A stretch of 64,000 nt of DNA, from contig NC_079511.1 of assembly GCF_000801105.2 (NCBI RefSeq), forward strand, positions 16,887,792-16,951,791. Direction: 5' to 3'. The notes under the pieces are model-generated. The model worked only from the letters and a program-made list of their open reading frames with translations. It was not told where the DNA came from and made no database searches. The translations under genes and the position numbers were made by a program. The stretch is from Raphanus sativus. Its lineage: Eukaryota; Streptophyta; Magnoliopsida; Brassicales; Brassicaceae. Of this stretch, positions 21,411-31,535 are shown piece by piece. Numbering within the stretch: the stretch's first letter is position 1; each line of letters opens with the position of its first letter.

Positions 21411-24400
21411 AGCTTTTGCATTGGAACTGTCAAGGTCTGGGAAGCTCTTTGACAGTTCCACATCTAAAGGATATTAAAAAATCCTTTAGTCCCGATCTTA
21501 TGCTTCTCGTGGAAACGAAGAATGTAGATACTGTTGTTCAGAATCTTGCTCAAGACTTAGGCTATAAAAACTCGTTTGTAATCTCGGCTAATGGTAGTAG
21601 TGGTGGTGCAGCTTTCTTTTGGAGTGACAGGGTTAAGATAAATTTTTTGGATAGCCCGTCATTGTACTGCACTCATATGTCTGTAGAAAATGAAACTAAT
21701 GTAATGTGGTTATCTTATATATATGGAAATCCTGATGTTAGATATAGAAAAGAGCAGTGGAATGACTTGATAAAATCAGAGCATGCAGGTTTTCTGCAGA
21801 ATAAACCAAGGCTAATGGTGGGCGACTTCAATGATATAAAAAACAGAACGGAGAAGCAAGGAGGCTTACTCAGGTCTGTTGGCTCCTTCTCTCTCTTCAA
21901 CCATATGATCTCAGTATTGGGTTTGCATGATATTAAGTCAATAGGAGGGAAGTATACTTGGATAGGGAAACGGTCTAGATATTCAATAATGACTAGAATT
22001 GACAGGGCTATGGCTAATTGTGAATGGTTAGAGAGATATCCTTCAGCTACTGTCACTTTACTTCCATGGATAGGATCTGATCATAGACCCCTTTTGCTAG
22101 ACACGGAGGGTAGTAAATGGAAGAAGCCCAAAATATTTAGATATGATCCTAGATGGAGATTATACCCTGATGTAAAACAAGTAATTGAAAAGGTTTTAGA
22201 GCAGGAAGAAGCTAATGTTTCAATAGGAGATATGTACTCTATAATCAGAGATTGTAGGAAAGCCCTATCGAAATGGAGAAGTAAGCATAATATGAATTCA
22301 GAGAAGCTCATCACTAAGCTTAAGAAAGACATTCAGGATGCTTACGAAGCTCCAAGTATTGATTATGTCAAACTTACTAATCTCAAAGCTCAATTACAGC
22401 TCCAATACAGGCTAGAAGAGGAATACTGGAGAACAAAGAGCAGGATTCTGTGGCTACAGGCAGGAGATCGAAACACTAAATACTTCCATGCTAAGGTAAA
22501 GCAAAGGCGCAGCTACAACAGAATCATTTTCTTGCAAGATGAGAAAGGAAAAGTCTATAAAAAAGCTAAGGATATCTTCTCACATATTCAATACTATTTC
22601 TCTCATCTTTTCTCCAGTTCTGGAAGTATAATATCTTCATCTTTAATGGAAGGTATCCCTAGGACAGTTACTGAAGAGATAAACTCAAGACTGACAGAGC
22701 CTATTACTGAGATGGAGGTTAAAAAAGCAGTCTTTGCGATGAACCCTGATAAAACGCCTGGACCTGATGGAATGTCTGCAGCATTTTACCGTCAACATTG
22801 GGAGGCAATCAAAACAGGTGTTTTCTCTTGTGTTCAGAATTTTTTTGAGAACAATTATCTAGACCCCAGACTTAATGAAACTCATATCTGTCTAATACCC
22901 AAGATAGAAAACCCCTTGACCATAAAAGACTACAGGCCTATAAGCTTAGCTAATGTGGTTTATAAAATCATTTCAAAAATATTAGCTGAGCGCCTTAAAC
23001 CCTGGTTGAACTCTATTATAACAGAGAATCAATCAGCCTTCATTCCCGGTAGACTTATCACAGATAATGTCCTCATAGCCCATGAGTTGATGCATTCTTT
23101 AAATACAAAAAATTTAAAGAACAAATTCATGGCTGTTAAATTAGATATAGCTAAAGCTTTTGATAAAGTGGAATGGAGGTTTGTGGATGCAGTGATGGAA
23201 AAGATGGGCTTTTGCCAACAATGGAGACAATGGATAATGACTTGCATTACTACAGTTTCTTATTCTGTCTTGATCAATGGCGAACAATCGAAGATTATCA
23301 AGCCTCAGAGAGGCATCAGGCAAGGTGATCCTATCTCACCTTACTTATACATCATTTGTACTGAAGGCTTATCAAGGTTGATCAAACAGAATATTAAGAA
23401 ACAAATGATTCATGGTTTTAAAGCTTCTAGAAGCGGTCCTCCTGTCTCTCATCTATTATTTGCTGACGACTCGTTACTATTTTGCAAGGCTACAGAAGAG
23501 GAAGCAAGAAATATGGCTCAGATACTCAATACTTATCAGAGGGCATCAGGGCAAGAAATAAATTATACCAAATCAGCAATCTCCTTCGGAAAAGGTACTC
23601 CTAAATACACTCAAGATAACATTATTAAGCACCTTGGTATAACTAAAATAGGTGGTTTTGGAAAGTATTTAGGATTACCTGAATGTATTGGAAAAAACCG
23701 ACGAGAAACATTCCAATACATTATCCAAAGAATAGAAAACAAAATGGTAAACTGGTATTCAAAATTCTTATCTCCCGCGGGTAAGGAAATTCTGCTAAAG
23801 GCAGTAATAACAGCCCTTCCCACTTATACAATGTCATGTTTCTTGCTACCAAGAAACCTAGTCAAAGAAATTACAAAAGCTATGCGCCAGTTCTGGTGGT
23901 CAGCTAACCTAGATAAGAGATCGATTCCTTGGATAGCCTGGGATAAAATCACACTATCAAAAAAGGAAGGTGGCTTAGGAGTTAGGGATATGTTAGCTTT
24001 TAATAAGGCTCTCCTAGCCAAACAAGCGTGGAGACTGATGAACAATCCCACATCTCTTTTAGCCAGGGTATACAAAGCAAAATACTTTAGGAAAACAAAT
24101 TTCCTAGAAGCTAAAGCATCCCCATCTTCTAGCTACGCTTGGAGAAGTATCATCCAGACCCAATCTCTTATTAGCAAAGGAATCAAATGGATAGTAGGAA
24201 ATGGGGAAAACATAAGACTCTGGAAAGATAATTGGCTTCAAGGAGATACTGATTTATTTCCAACTGGTCCTGGAGCAGAATTATATCCAATGATGATGGT
24301 TAAAGATCTTTTTATTTCAGGTACCAGAGAATGGGATATCAGCAAAATCAGAAGCTTGGTCAGAGAAGAAGATGTTGCAAAAATTTTACGAATTAGACCG

Positions 24401-25510
24401 AGCTGGACATTGCAGCAAGATACTCTATGCTTGAGATTTGGCACGACTGGAACATATACAGTCAAAACTGGGTATCATCTACAACGGTCCATGGACATAG
24501 AAGCTCAACCAAATCAGTCGTCCAACCAACCTCAGGTAACTCTACGTAATAACTTGTTGAACAAGCTATGGAGAGTTAACATTCCTCCTAAAATTAAGAT
24601 GTTCTGGTGGAAAGCAACTCATAATGGGCTTCCTGTCGTAGAGAACCTGAAAAAAAGAGGTTACGGATCTTGTGAATTATGTCCTCTTTGTGGAGAAAAA
24701 CCTGAGACAGTAGACCATATGATACTTCAATGTCGAATAGCTTGGGAGATATGGTCTCTTGTTCTCAATGAGGATAGATATCAGTTAAGTCAGATAAGTA
24801 CTATATATGATCTCATGTTGTTTTGCCTTCAGAAAATATCAAAAGATCGAGCAGATAACGTAGCTTTCTTTCTTGGCTGGAGAATCTGGAAGGCTCGTAA
24901 CAAACTTGTCTTTGAAAACAGAAGAGATCATATAATTCATATCATCAACTCGGCGTATATGGATGCAAAGATATGGAAGGAGGCACTTACACAAAATAAA
25001 GAGACAGAACAAATTGTCTCTACTCCTGTTATTACTTCAGTGCGAGATATCCTTCCACAACAGGCTGAGTTGTATTGCATTGTAGATGCTTCATGGAAGT
25101 CTCCAAATGAAAACATTGGAATAGGGTGGTCCTTACATAGCAAAGAAGGCACTCCAATACTCCAAGGAAGCTCTGCAATGTATCCTACCAGTACACCATT
25201 GGTAGCAGAGGCAACGGCGATGTGCTCAGCAGTTCAACAACTCCATAAATTATATTACAGCAATGTCACTTTCCTCACTGATTGTTTGAAGTTGAATAAC
25301 ATTCTCTATTGTATAATGAAAGGAGCCCGAGAGCAAGATATATGTCATCCAGAGATGATTGGAATGGCTAAGGAGATACAGGCGAATGCAACAAGAAGTC
25401 ATTTTAATTTCAAACATGTCGGTAGGAACTTGGTTGATGTTGTTGACAAATTAGCCAAAGAAGCTAGAGTTAATAACAAACCTTATGTAATTTCTTGGCT
25501 ATACAATTAA
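21407..25510 (+). CDS. LINE ORF2 polyprotein (endonuclease, reverse transcriptase, zf-RVT, RNase H)
   Basis: A 1367-residue uninterrupted frame. An EEP (APE-type) endonuclease occupies ~1-230, with HWNCQGLG at the start, GDFNDI near 140 and SDHRP near 224. The reverse transcriptase spans ~430-760, with NPDKTPGPDG near 445, YRPISL near 510 and the catalytic FADDSLLF near 684. The zf-RVT domain (CPLCGEKPETVDHMILQC) is near 1090-1110. A C-terminal RNase H (VDASW near 1223, VAEATA, TDCL, VVDKLAKEAR) keeps its acidic residues. The enzyme nicks the target, primes reverse transcription from it and removes template RNA. Every catalytic motif I can check is present, so the protein may be active. An RNase H domain is typical of one branch of plant L1s. 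Confidence 0.93.
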   Translation: MKLLHWNCQGLGSSLTVPHLKDIKKSFSPDLMLLVETKNVDTVVQNLAQDLGYKNSFVISANGSSGGAAFFWSDRVKINFLDSPSLYCTHMSVENETNVMWLSYIYGNPDVRYRKEQWNDLIKSEHAGFLQNKPRLMVGDFNDIKNRTEKQGGLLRSVGSFSLFNHMISVLGLHDIKSIGGKYTWIGKRSRYSIMTRIDRAMANCEWLERYPSATVTLLPWIGSDHRPLLLDTEGSKWKKPKIFRYDPRWRLYPDVKQVIEKVLEQEEANVSIGDMYSIIRDCRKALSKWRSKHNMNSEKLITKLKKDIQDAYEAPSIDYVKLTNLKAQLQLQYRLEEEYWRTKSRILWLQAGDRNTKYFHAKVKQRRSYNRIIFLQDEKGKVYKKAKDIFSHIQYYFSHLFSSSGSIISSSLMEGIPRTVTEEINSRLTEPITEMEVKKAVFAMNPDKTPGPDGMSAAFYRQHWEAIKTGVFSCVQNFFENNYLDPRLNETHICLIPKIENPLTIKDYRPISLANVVYKIISKILAERLKPWLNSIITENQSAFIPGRLITDNVLIAHELMHSLNTKNLKNKFMAVKLDIAKAFDKVEWRFVDAVMEKMGFCQQWRQWIMTCITTVSYSVLINGEQSKIIKPQRGIRQGDPISPYLYIICTEGLSRLIKQNIKKQMIHGFKASRSGPPVSHLLFADDSLLFCKATEEEARNMAQILNTYQRASGQEINYTKSAISFGKGTPKYTQDNIIKHLGITKIGGFGKYLGLPECIGKNRRETFQYIIQRIENKMVNWYSKFLSPAGKEILLKAVITALPTYTMSCFLLPRNLVKEITKAMRQFWWSANLDKRSIPWIAWDKITLSKKEGGLGVRDMLAFNKALLAKQAWRLMNNPTSLLARVYKAKYFRKTNFLEAKASPSSSYAWRSIIQTQSLISKGIKWIVGNGENIRLWKDNWLQGDTDLFPTGPGAELYPMMMVKDLFISGTREWDISKIRSLVREEDVAKILRIRPSWTLQQDTLCLRFGTTGTYTVKTGYHLQRSMDIEAQPNQSSNQPQVTLRNNLLNKLWRVNIPPKIKMFWWKATHNGLPVVENLKKRGYGSCELCPLCGEKPETVDHMILQCRIAWEIWSLVLNEDRYQLSQISTIYDLMLFCLQKISKDRADNVAFFLGWRIWKARNKLVFENRRDHIIHIINSAYMDAKIWKEALTQNKETEQIVSTPVITSVRDILPQQAELYCIVDASWKSPNENIGIGWSLHSKEGTPILQGSSAMYPTSTPLVAEATAMCSAVQQLHKLYYSNVTFLTDCLKLNNILYCIMKGAREQDICHPEMIGMAKEIQANATRSHFNFKHVGRNLVDVVDKLAKEARVNNKPYVISWLYN

Positions 25511-25644
25511 GCTGTTGTACTCAACTTTAAAGTAATAAAAATTAAAAAAGTTGACAAAAAAAAAAAAAAAGAAACCATTGTAAATGGTTTTACAACTAAA
25601 CCGGAAATTGTAAGTGGGCCCCCACCACCTAATCTTCTAAACAC

Positions 25645-25812
25645 ATGGTTCTTACGGCTGAGTTTGGCCGAGAAGCGGAAGTCTCCATATACTGCGATTT
25701 ACGTTTCCCCGATGACTTCCACCTTAATCTCCTCTGTTCTCTTTTCCACTATCTTCCCTACCGAATATCGCAGCTGGTTTCGAATTCCGGCGACTTCAAT
25801 TTCCGGAGTTAG
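25645..25812 (+). other. Upstream ORF overlapping the LON-gene start
   Basis: The ATG at 25645 opens a 55-codon frame ending TAG at 25810-25812. It is out of frame with, and overlaps, the main start at 25712. If transcription begins upstream of 25645 it would be met first by scanning ribosomes and could reduce translation of the main protein. Whether it lies in the mRNA is unknown. Confidence 0.4.
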
Positions 25813-27230
25813 CAATGTCCGCGTGGCGAAACGACGTCGTTTGAAAATTGTCGCCAAGTCACTCGATCTTCCTCTTCTTCCCTTCAGCATGAGCGAGGTT
25901 AGAATCATAAACCTTTATATCACAGCAAATATAAAAATTTGAATTCTTGCTTTGAACATATGGTTTACAGGTTCTTGTACCAACGGAGAGTAAAACATTG
26001 CATTTGTACGAAGCAAGATACTTGGCACTACTTGAAGAGGTATAAAACTATGATTCCACAATTATTTTACGGATTCGCTTTTGAAATGAATCTAGTTACT
26101 TGGTTCTTGCAGTCGATGAAAAGAAAGAAGAATATGTTTGTTCATTTCATTCTCGATCCTATTTCGATTAGTGAGGAAGCAACAGAAGCATCCTTTGCTG
26201 CTCGATATGGCTGCTTAGTACTTATTGAAAATGTAAGCTTCTTCTCATGAGACTTTGATCTTTGAGTGAGTCAAGCTAAACAACATATATTACAGGTCGA
26301 GAGATTAGACATTGGAGCACTTGTCTCGATTAGAGGAGCTGGTCGTGTGAAGATTTCGAGAATTCTAGGGGTAAGAATGCAAACTAAAAATTAATCCTTT
26401 TGTTAAACATTGCACTGTGAATTATTATGTTCACAAAAAACAAGTGACTAGGATTTTTTTTTTTAATCTCAGGCAGATCCTTATTTGTCTGGAGAGGTCA
26501 GACCAATACAAGATCGTTTTAATTATGAGAGCAGCGATGAAATAACCTCAAAAATATCCAACCTAAAGGAATCTATCAAGAATCTCAACAGCTTGGAGAT
26601 CAAACTTAAGGTACAACAAACCTACTTAAAGCTCTCTCTGATTTACTTGTAAACAACTCAATGTATCATCCGCTCGCTCCCTTTAGAGGCCTGTAGTAAG
26701 AAAATAGAATTGGAATGTTCTAGAATAGCTTTGTAGTGTAAAGATCTTTTACTGTAATGTTCTGATTAGTTGAAGTGCTGGCTTACATTCTTTTACAACA
26801 GGCTCCAGATGACTCGCTGCTTCAAACTCGTCTCTTTAACTCTTTGAAATGGGCTGAAGATGAGCCACCGGGAGAATGTGAAGAATCCTTTTTTCCTTCC
26901 CTTCAAGAACGTTTATCATTCGCTGCGTTTCAACCGGTTTCAGGTGATTCCCATATCTTTTTCTCTCTTGTGCTTTCAAGAATGAAGAAGGTTTTCTGTT
27001 TAAAACTATTAAATTACGGCTCTGGGAGTTTCCTTTAGTATTGTTTTTTCGGGTTTTCTTGTTTTGCAGGAGTCACACAGTCGGAACTGTCAAGGTTACA
27101 ACAGGAGAAATTAAAGGCAATGGATATAAAAGATACAATGGAGAGGTTAAAACTTTCAATGGGACTCATCAAGGAGAACATTTCTTCAATTGCAGCCAAA
27201 CTCGCCATCCAGTCTTTGGATATTCGTTAG
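25712..27230 (+). CDS. LON substrate-binding-domain protein, probably plastid-targeted (seven exons)
   Basis: Seven exons join in phase with GT..AG introns: 25712-25897, 25971-26039, 26113-26232, 26296-26370, 26473-26610, 26802-26943 and 27070-27230. The product is about 296 residues. The first ~50 are rich in Ser, Thr and Arg with almost no acids (MTSTLISSVLFSTIF start), like a chloroplast transit peptide. LPLLPFSMSE and LHLYEARYLALLEE then open a LON N-terminal substrate-binding domain, and RYGCLVLIEN and IGALVSIRGAGRV continue it. The C-terminus is a probable coiled coil. The AAA+ and Ser/Lys protease parts of Lon are absent. It resembles the small plant 'ATP-dependent protease La domain' proteins such as Arabidopsis At1g35340 (recalled, not searched). 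Its biochemical role is unclear. It is the only convincing host gene here. The intact LINE ends about 130 bp upstream of the start codon. Confidence 0.9.
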
Positions 27231-27660
27231 AGTTTATAATATGTCTCTAATTGTAAATGTGCCAGATTGATGAATTTTTAATTAAAATTGAAATGACCTT
27301 CATACCTCCTTTTTTCCAATATGTAAATTACATAGATTTGATATTTTAAACACTTTATATAAGCTTTAAAGTCTGTCTTTTTGACAAAAGGTTATCTTCT
27401 CACATTTCAGAGAGATAATCTCAAATGTTCTTAATGAAGCAAATTTATTCTGTCACTCTTACTAATTTTCACATAGTTCTCATTGATACTTTTCAAAAAC
27501 GTTGTCAAAGTCTAAATTAACATTTTTAGATAAACCAATCAAAATTATTCTCTCTCGTGCTCTATCTTCTTCCTTTCTTTCTTTACTATAGATTTACAAC
27601 CCATATATGTTCAAACTCCTTTGAATTTAGCATTCATCTTCTCTATTAATTTATGATTTA

Positions 27661-28380
27661 TTCTTGGATTCATTCCTAGGGTGAACCTTTAGATTCACCA
27701 ACCAATATGAATCAGTCATTTCACAATTAATATCTTTTAAAAAAGAAGACAAAATATTGTCGAGTTATATTATATTTTTTAAATAAAAAATATTAAAAAT
27801 AAATTAAAGTAATAATATATGCAAAAAAAGATTTTTAAAAATATTTTAACTTCGTCGTCAAAACACTAAACCCTAAACTCTATATTCTAAACCCTTGGAT
27901 AAATACTAAACCCTAAATTAAAAATATTAAACACTAATCTTAAAAATACTAAATACTTAATCCTAAAAAAAGTTTAGGGATTAGGATTAAGGGTTTAGTA
28001 TTTATAAGATTTTGTGTTTTAGTGTTCAGGGTTTAGTATTTCGGTGACGGCGTTAAAATACTATTTTTTTGCATATACTAGGTTTTAGAGTTTAAGATTA
28101 TCCAAGGGTATAAAGTATACCCAAAGGTTTAGGGTATATCCAAAGGTTTAGGGTTTAGGATTTAGGGTTTAGTGTTTTTATGACGATGTTTAAAATATTT
28201 TTTAAAAAATCATTTTTGTAACTACTATTATTTTTATTTGTTTGTATTTTATTTATTTTAGAAACATAATATAACTTGGCAATATTTGTTTCCTTTATAA
28301 AAAAATTTAAAAAATATTAATTGTGAAATACTTGATTCCTATTGGTTGGTGAACCTAAAGGTTCCCCCGAAACCCAAGAA
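27661..28380. mobile_element. Foldback/MITE-like element with long inverted repeats
   Basis: The left end (TTCTTGGATTC, then GAACCTTTAGATTCACCAAC) and the right end read on the other strand (TTCTTGGGTTTC, then GAACCTTTAGGTTCACCAAC) are inverted copies. Similarity continues inward through ATTTCACAATTAATAT for 100 bp or more. The centre holds degenerate AAACCCT-type runs on one side and AGGGTTT runs on the other, extending the palindrome. The flanking dinucleotide is TA on both sides (27659-27660 and 28381-28382), compatible with a mariner-like or similar target. No ORF. Confidence 0.75.
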
Positions 28381-28519
28381 TAACTCTTAATTCATTTGTT
28401 AGGAATTAGAAACTTTAAATTTAAATCCGTGTTCATAATTAACTAATTGAGCATAGGTCCTGATCTATTTGGATAATTAAAAACACTGATATAATCATAA
28501 GAAACACAATAGATTAATA

Positions 28520-30103
28520 TCGAATATATTAAAAGAGAAGTATAAATTAAGACTAATCCTTAAATTTGCACCATATTTATAATCCTATGCCACTGGATTA
28601 ATTAATCAATCTAATGTTAATTATTTATTGTATTTTCCTTATTTAATTAAAATTAAAACTATTACTTTTTATAATCTAGTTAACCAACAAATTTACCATA
28701 TTTTGATACACTATTCAATCAATTAAAGATAAATTTCTATTAATGTTATTGCTTTTATATTGTAATTAAAAATACTTCTTATTTTGATTGTAAAATATTG
28801 ACAAACGCACATATTCTTTATTTAAATTCAGTGTAACAATGTAAAACGTTAGATAGACCTAAAAAGCTAAAGAATGAGTAATGGTTATTTTCGTTATTGC
28901 TGTTGTTTTAGTACACTCAGTCTCATACAATTCACCATGATGATGATTTTAATTTTGTGGAAATATATCGTAATTATATGTATTTAGACAAATGCAGTAA
29001 TAATAATTATTATGCAGTTAAATAAGGAAAAATACAATACTGTTTTAAAACTACATACTTATATTTTTCAATTATTTAATAAAAATAAATTTTTGTATAT
29101 ATTTAATAATTTTAGAATACAATATTGTTTGAAAGCTATGTAGTTATAGTTTTCATCATTTATTAGTAATATCTAAAAAGTAAAAAAACCATATAAAGAG
29201 TTATTTACATAATAAATAATTGAAATATAAATTTATAAATGTTGAAAAATATAAAGCATATAGCACCAAATTTAAAATAAGGATATATAACATTTTTATA
29301 ATACATTAAAATTTTGGTCCATGAAAAACTATATAAAATATATTTGTGCGGACGGGCAGATCATATTTTAAAAATCTTAATGAAACCGTTGACAATTCAA
29401 AACTAAAATAAAATTACTCAATATAAACTATAAAATTATTTTAATTAAAAACTTCATAATAAACAATTATTTAATAAATTATATAATAAAATATATACTA
29501 ATATTATATAAAATCAATATTTATTTATAAATATGTAAAAAACACACATGACGTCTAAACTAGAACACCTCAATACCACTAAAATAGTAGTTTACTCTTT
29601 ATAATTATTCAGGTAAATATAATAATATATAGTTAGCTATATGGTCTTTCAGATACCAGTTCAAGTATGGATCGTTTTTTGAGGTATAAGATTTTTTGAG
29701 TTTTGAAATTAGGCTCTGTTCGAGTACTATAAATTCTTTTGGTGACTTTTGAGTCGGATTCTCCAGCTCCGAGTGGATTCAATTCTGATGTATTGGAACT
29801 TAAAAATATCCAAATAAATAATTTATCTAAAATTTTTAAATATTTTTACCAAAAATAACAATATTACCTGATTCGGTTCAGATTTTTTTGTATCCAAAAA
29901 AAAATAACCAAAAGTCATCATATTATCCATTTTGGTTCGGATTCGATTATGATGTATATGAACCTAAAATATTAAAATAACCAATATACATTTAGTTATA
30001 TAGTGATACATCTAAAATATATGATACTAATTATGAAAAACAAATATCAATTTATATAAAAATATAAATCAAAACCCGCACAGGTGTGTGGGTCAATCTC
30101 TAG
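28520..30103 (+). mobile_element. Non-autonomous Helitron, 1.58 kb
   Basis: The element starts A|TCGAATATATTAAAAGAGAAG (28520). It ends with the hairpin ACCCGCACAGGTGTGTGGGT (30074-30093) six bases before CTAG|T (30100-30103). TC start, CTAG end, subterminal hairpin and A/T flanks agree with Helitrons. The interior is very AT-rich without coding sequence. An internal GTGCGGACGGGCAGATCAT near 29346 resembles an older Helitron end. Confidence 0.8.
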
Positions 30104-30221
30104 TTTTTATTTAAAGAACTAGAAAACCTAGTAAAACTTGGTATGAAAAAAATAGTATAACTATGTATAATTATGTATAACTATAACCGTACAAAATTTT
30201 CATCACTTAGCTGTGTACTAT

Positions 30222-31522
30222 CCCTTGTGATATTGAGAAAGTTCTGAAACTGAAGCCAGCTTGGGGGGGAAGGAGGACTCTTACGAATGGGTACACAATA
30301 AGTGGGGCGCTTTCTCGGTGAAAACAGGTTATAGGTTGGCCTGTTCTCTTGACAAGACTGCAGTGAGAACAGAGGCTCAGAATAAGCCGTCTTTGAATGG
30401 TCTGAGAAGCAAGGTGTGGAAGGTGGATACTGCTTCGAAGATAAAAAATTTCTCGGGGAAGGCTTTGTCTAATGCACTTGGTGTTGCTGGAGAATGTCTG
30501 GCTAGAGGAATGAAGGTAGATCCGAGGTGTCAAAAATGTGGGGAAGAAGGTGAATCTATTAATCATGTACTATTCACTTGTCCAGCTGCTCGTGTGGTCT
30601 GGGCGAATTCGGGTGTGCCCTTCCCTCCAAGGAGTTTTGAAAATCGGTCCTTATATGAGAACTTTAGCTATCTTATGGCTGTGGGTCAAGACAAGCGAAT
30701 ACCGAAGGAGGTTGGTAGGGTGTTTCCTTGGATTTTGTGGATGTTATGGAAGAACAAAAATGCATTCACGTTTGAGGGGAAGGATTATGAGGCAGAAGAG
30801 ACAGTGTTAAAATGCAGAGAGGAGGCGAGAAGATGGTTTGAGACTCACGAACACTCAAAGAAAGAGGTGAGTGAGAAGGCAATTAAGGCTCGTAAAAATG
30901 TGGTGTGGAAGGCGCCGGGTGTTGGACGGGTAAAATGCAACATTGGTTTGTCTTGGATTAAGAAGACGCAGGTGGCTGGTGCTAGCTGGATTGTTAGAAG
31001 CAGTGGAGGTGTTACGCTGCTTCATAGCAGGAGAGCTTTCAACGGGGTCTCGTCGCTCTTAGAAGCGAGGCGCTTGAGTCTGATTTGGGCAGCGGAGAGT
31101 ATGTGTGCTCATAAGATTCCAAATGTTACATTTGAAGTGGAAGATTCAGATCTTATTATGGCTATGAATAAACCAAGAGAATGTCCGGCTTTTCGAGCTC
31201 ATGGTGTTGAGATAAGAGAAGTTATGAGTCAGATTGCTGAATGGGAGGTGCGTTTAGTTCGTAGATGTGCCAATAAGCCGGCCTTCTTGATTGCACGTAG
31301 TGTAACAAAGGAACAAAGATGGCAGTCTTATGTGGCACAGGGGGATCCTTGTTGGCTAAGAAGGTTACTTGCATAAGAAGGTTTAAGATCATAAGGGTGC
31401 TATTGGCTGTTTGCGATTTTAGGTTGCTCAGTTGTTTTTAATTTTACTTGTGGTTGTGATGCCGTTGGAGGCTCTCTTTTCTATTCGAACCTTGGTATGT
31501 TTCAGAGTTAAAAAAAAAAAAA
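30222..31522 (+). mobile_element. 5'-truncated LINE with 13-bp target duplication
   Basis: AGCTGTGTACTAT occurs at 30209-30221 and 31523-31535, the latter just after a poly(A) run. The element keeps only the last part of ORF2 plus a 3' UTR ending TTCAGAGTTAAAAA. The clear duplication suggests a fairly recent insertion. Confidence 0.9.
30261..31376 (+). pseudogene. LINE ORF2 C-terminal fragment (zf-RVT plus RNase H), 371 open codons
   Basis: The open frame begins in the truncated 5' part without a genuine start codon. It encodes the segment before the zinc-binding domain (EWVHNKWGAFSVKTGYRLA), the zf-RVT motif (CQKCGEEGESINHVLFTC, residues ~91-108) and an RNase H-like C-terminus. Unlike the LINE at 20167, the expected first RNase H Asp is missing: CNIGLSW stands where CNVDAAW-type sequence is usual. 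RT and endonuclease are absent. The frame has no stops for 1.1 kb, so it is a young or selectively neutral truncated copy, not a functional gene. Confidence 0.85.
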
Positions 31523-31535
31523 AGCTGTGTACTAT

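Larger units (their letters stand above)
20167..25570 (+). mobile_element. Structurally complete L1-type LINE, 5.4 kb
   Basis: An 11-bp duplication, GAAACCATTGT, flanks the element (20156-20166 and 25571-25581). It has a 5' leader of about 83 bp, two long ORFs overlapping at ATGA, a short 3' UTR ending GTTGAC and a poly(A) tail (about 25557-25570). All domains needed for autonomous retrotransposition are open. It inserted right at the end of the older retroposon at 18583-20160. The left duplication overlaps the older element's right duplication. Confidence 0.92.

Noticed and set aside
27870..28170. Interstitial telomere repeats
   Set aside because: AAACCCT and AGGGTTT units are degenerate and arranged as inverted arms of the foldback element, not as a telomeric array.
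28929..29560. Possible gene in AT-rich Helitron interior
   Set aside because: No frame of useful length and no motif; only AT-rich sequence.
30207..30566. 119-codon minus-strand frame
   Set aside because: It is opposite the LINE zf-RVT coding strand, which has clear homology motifs.
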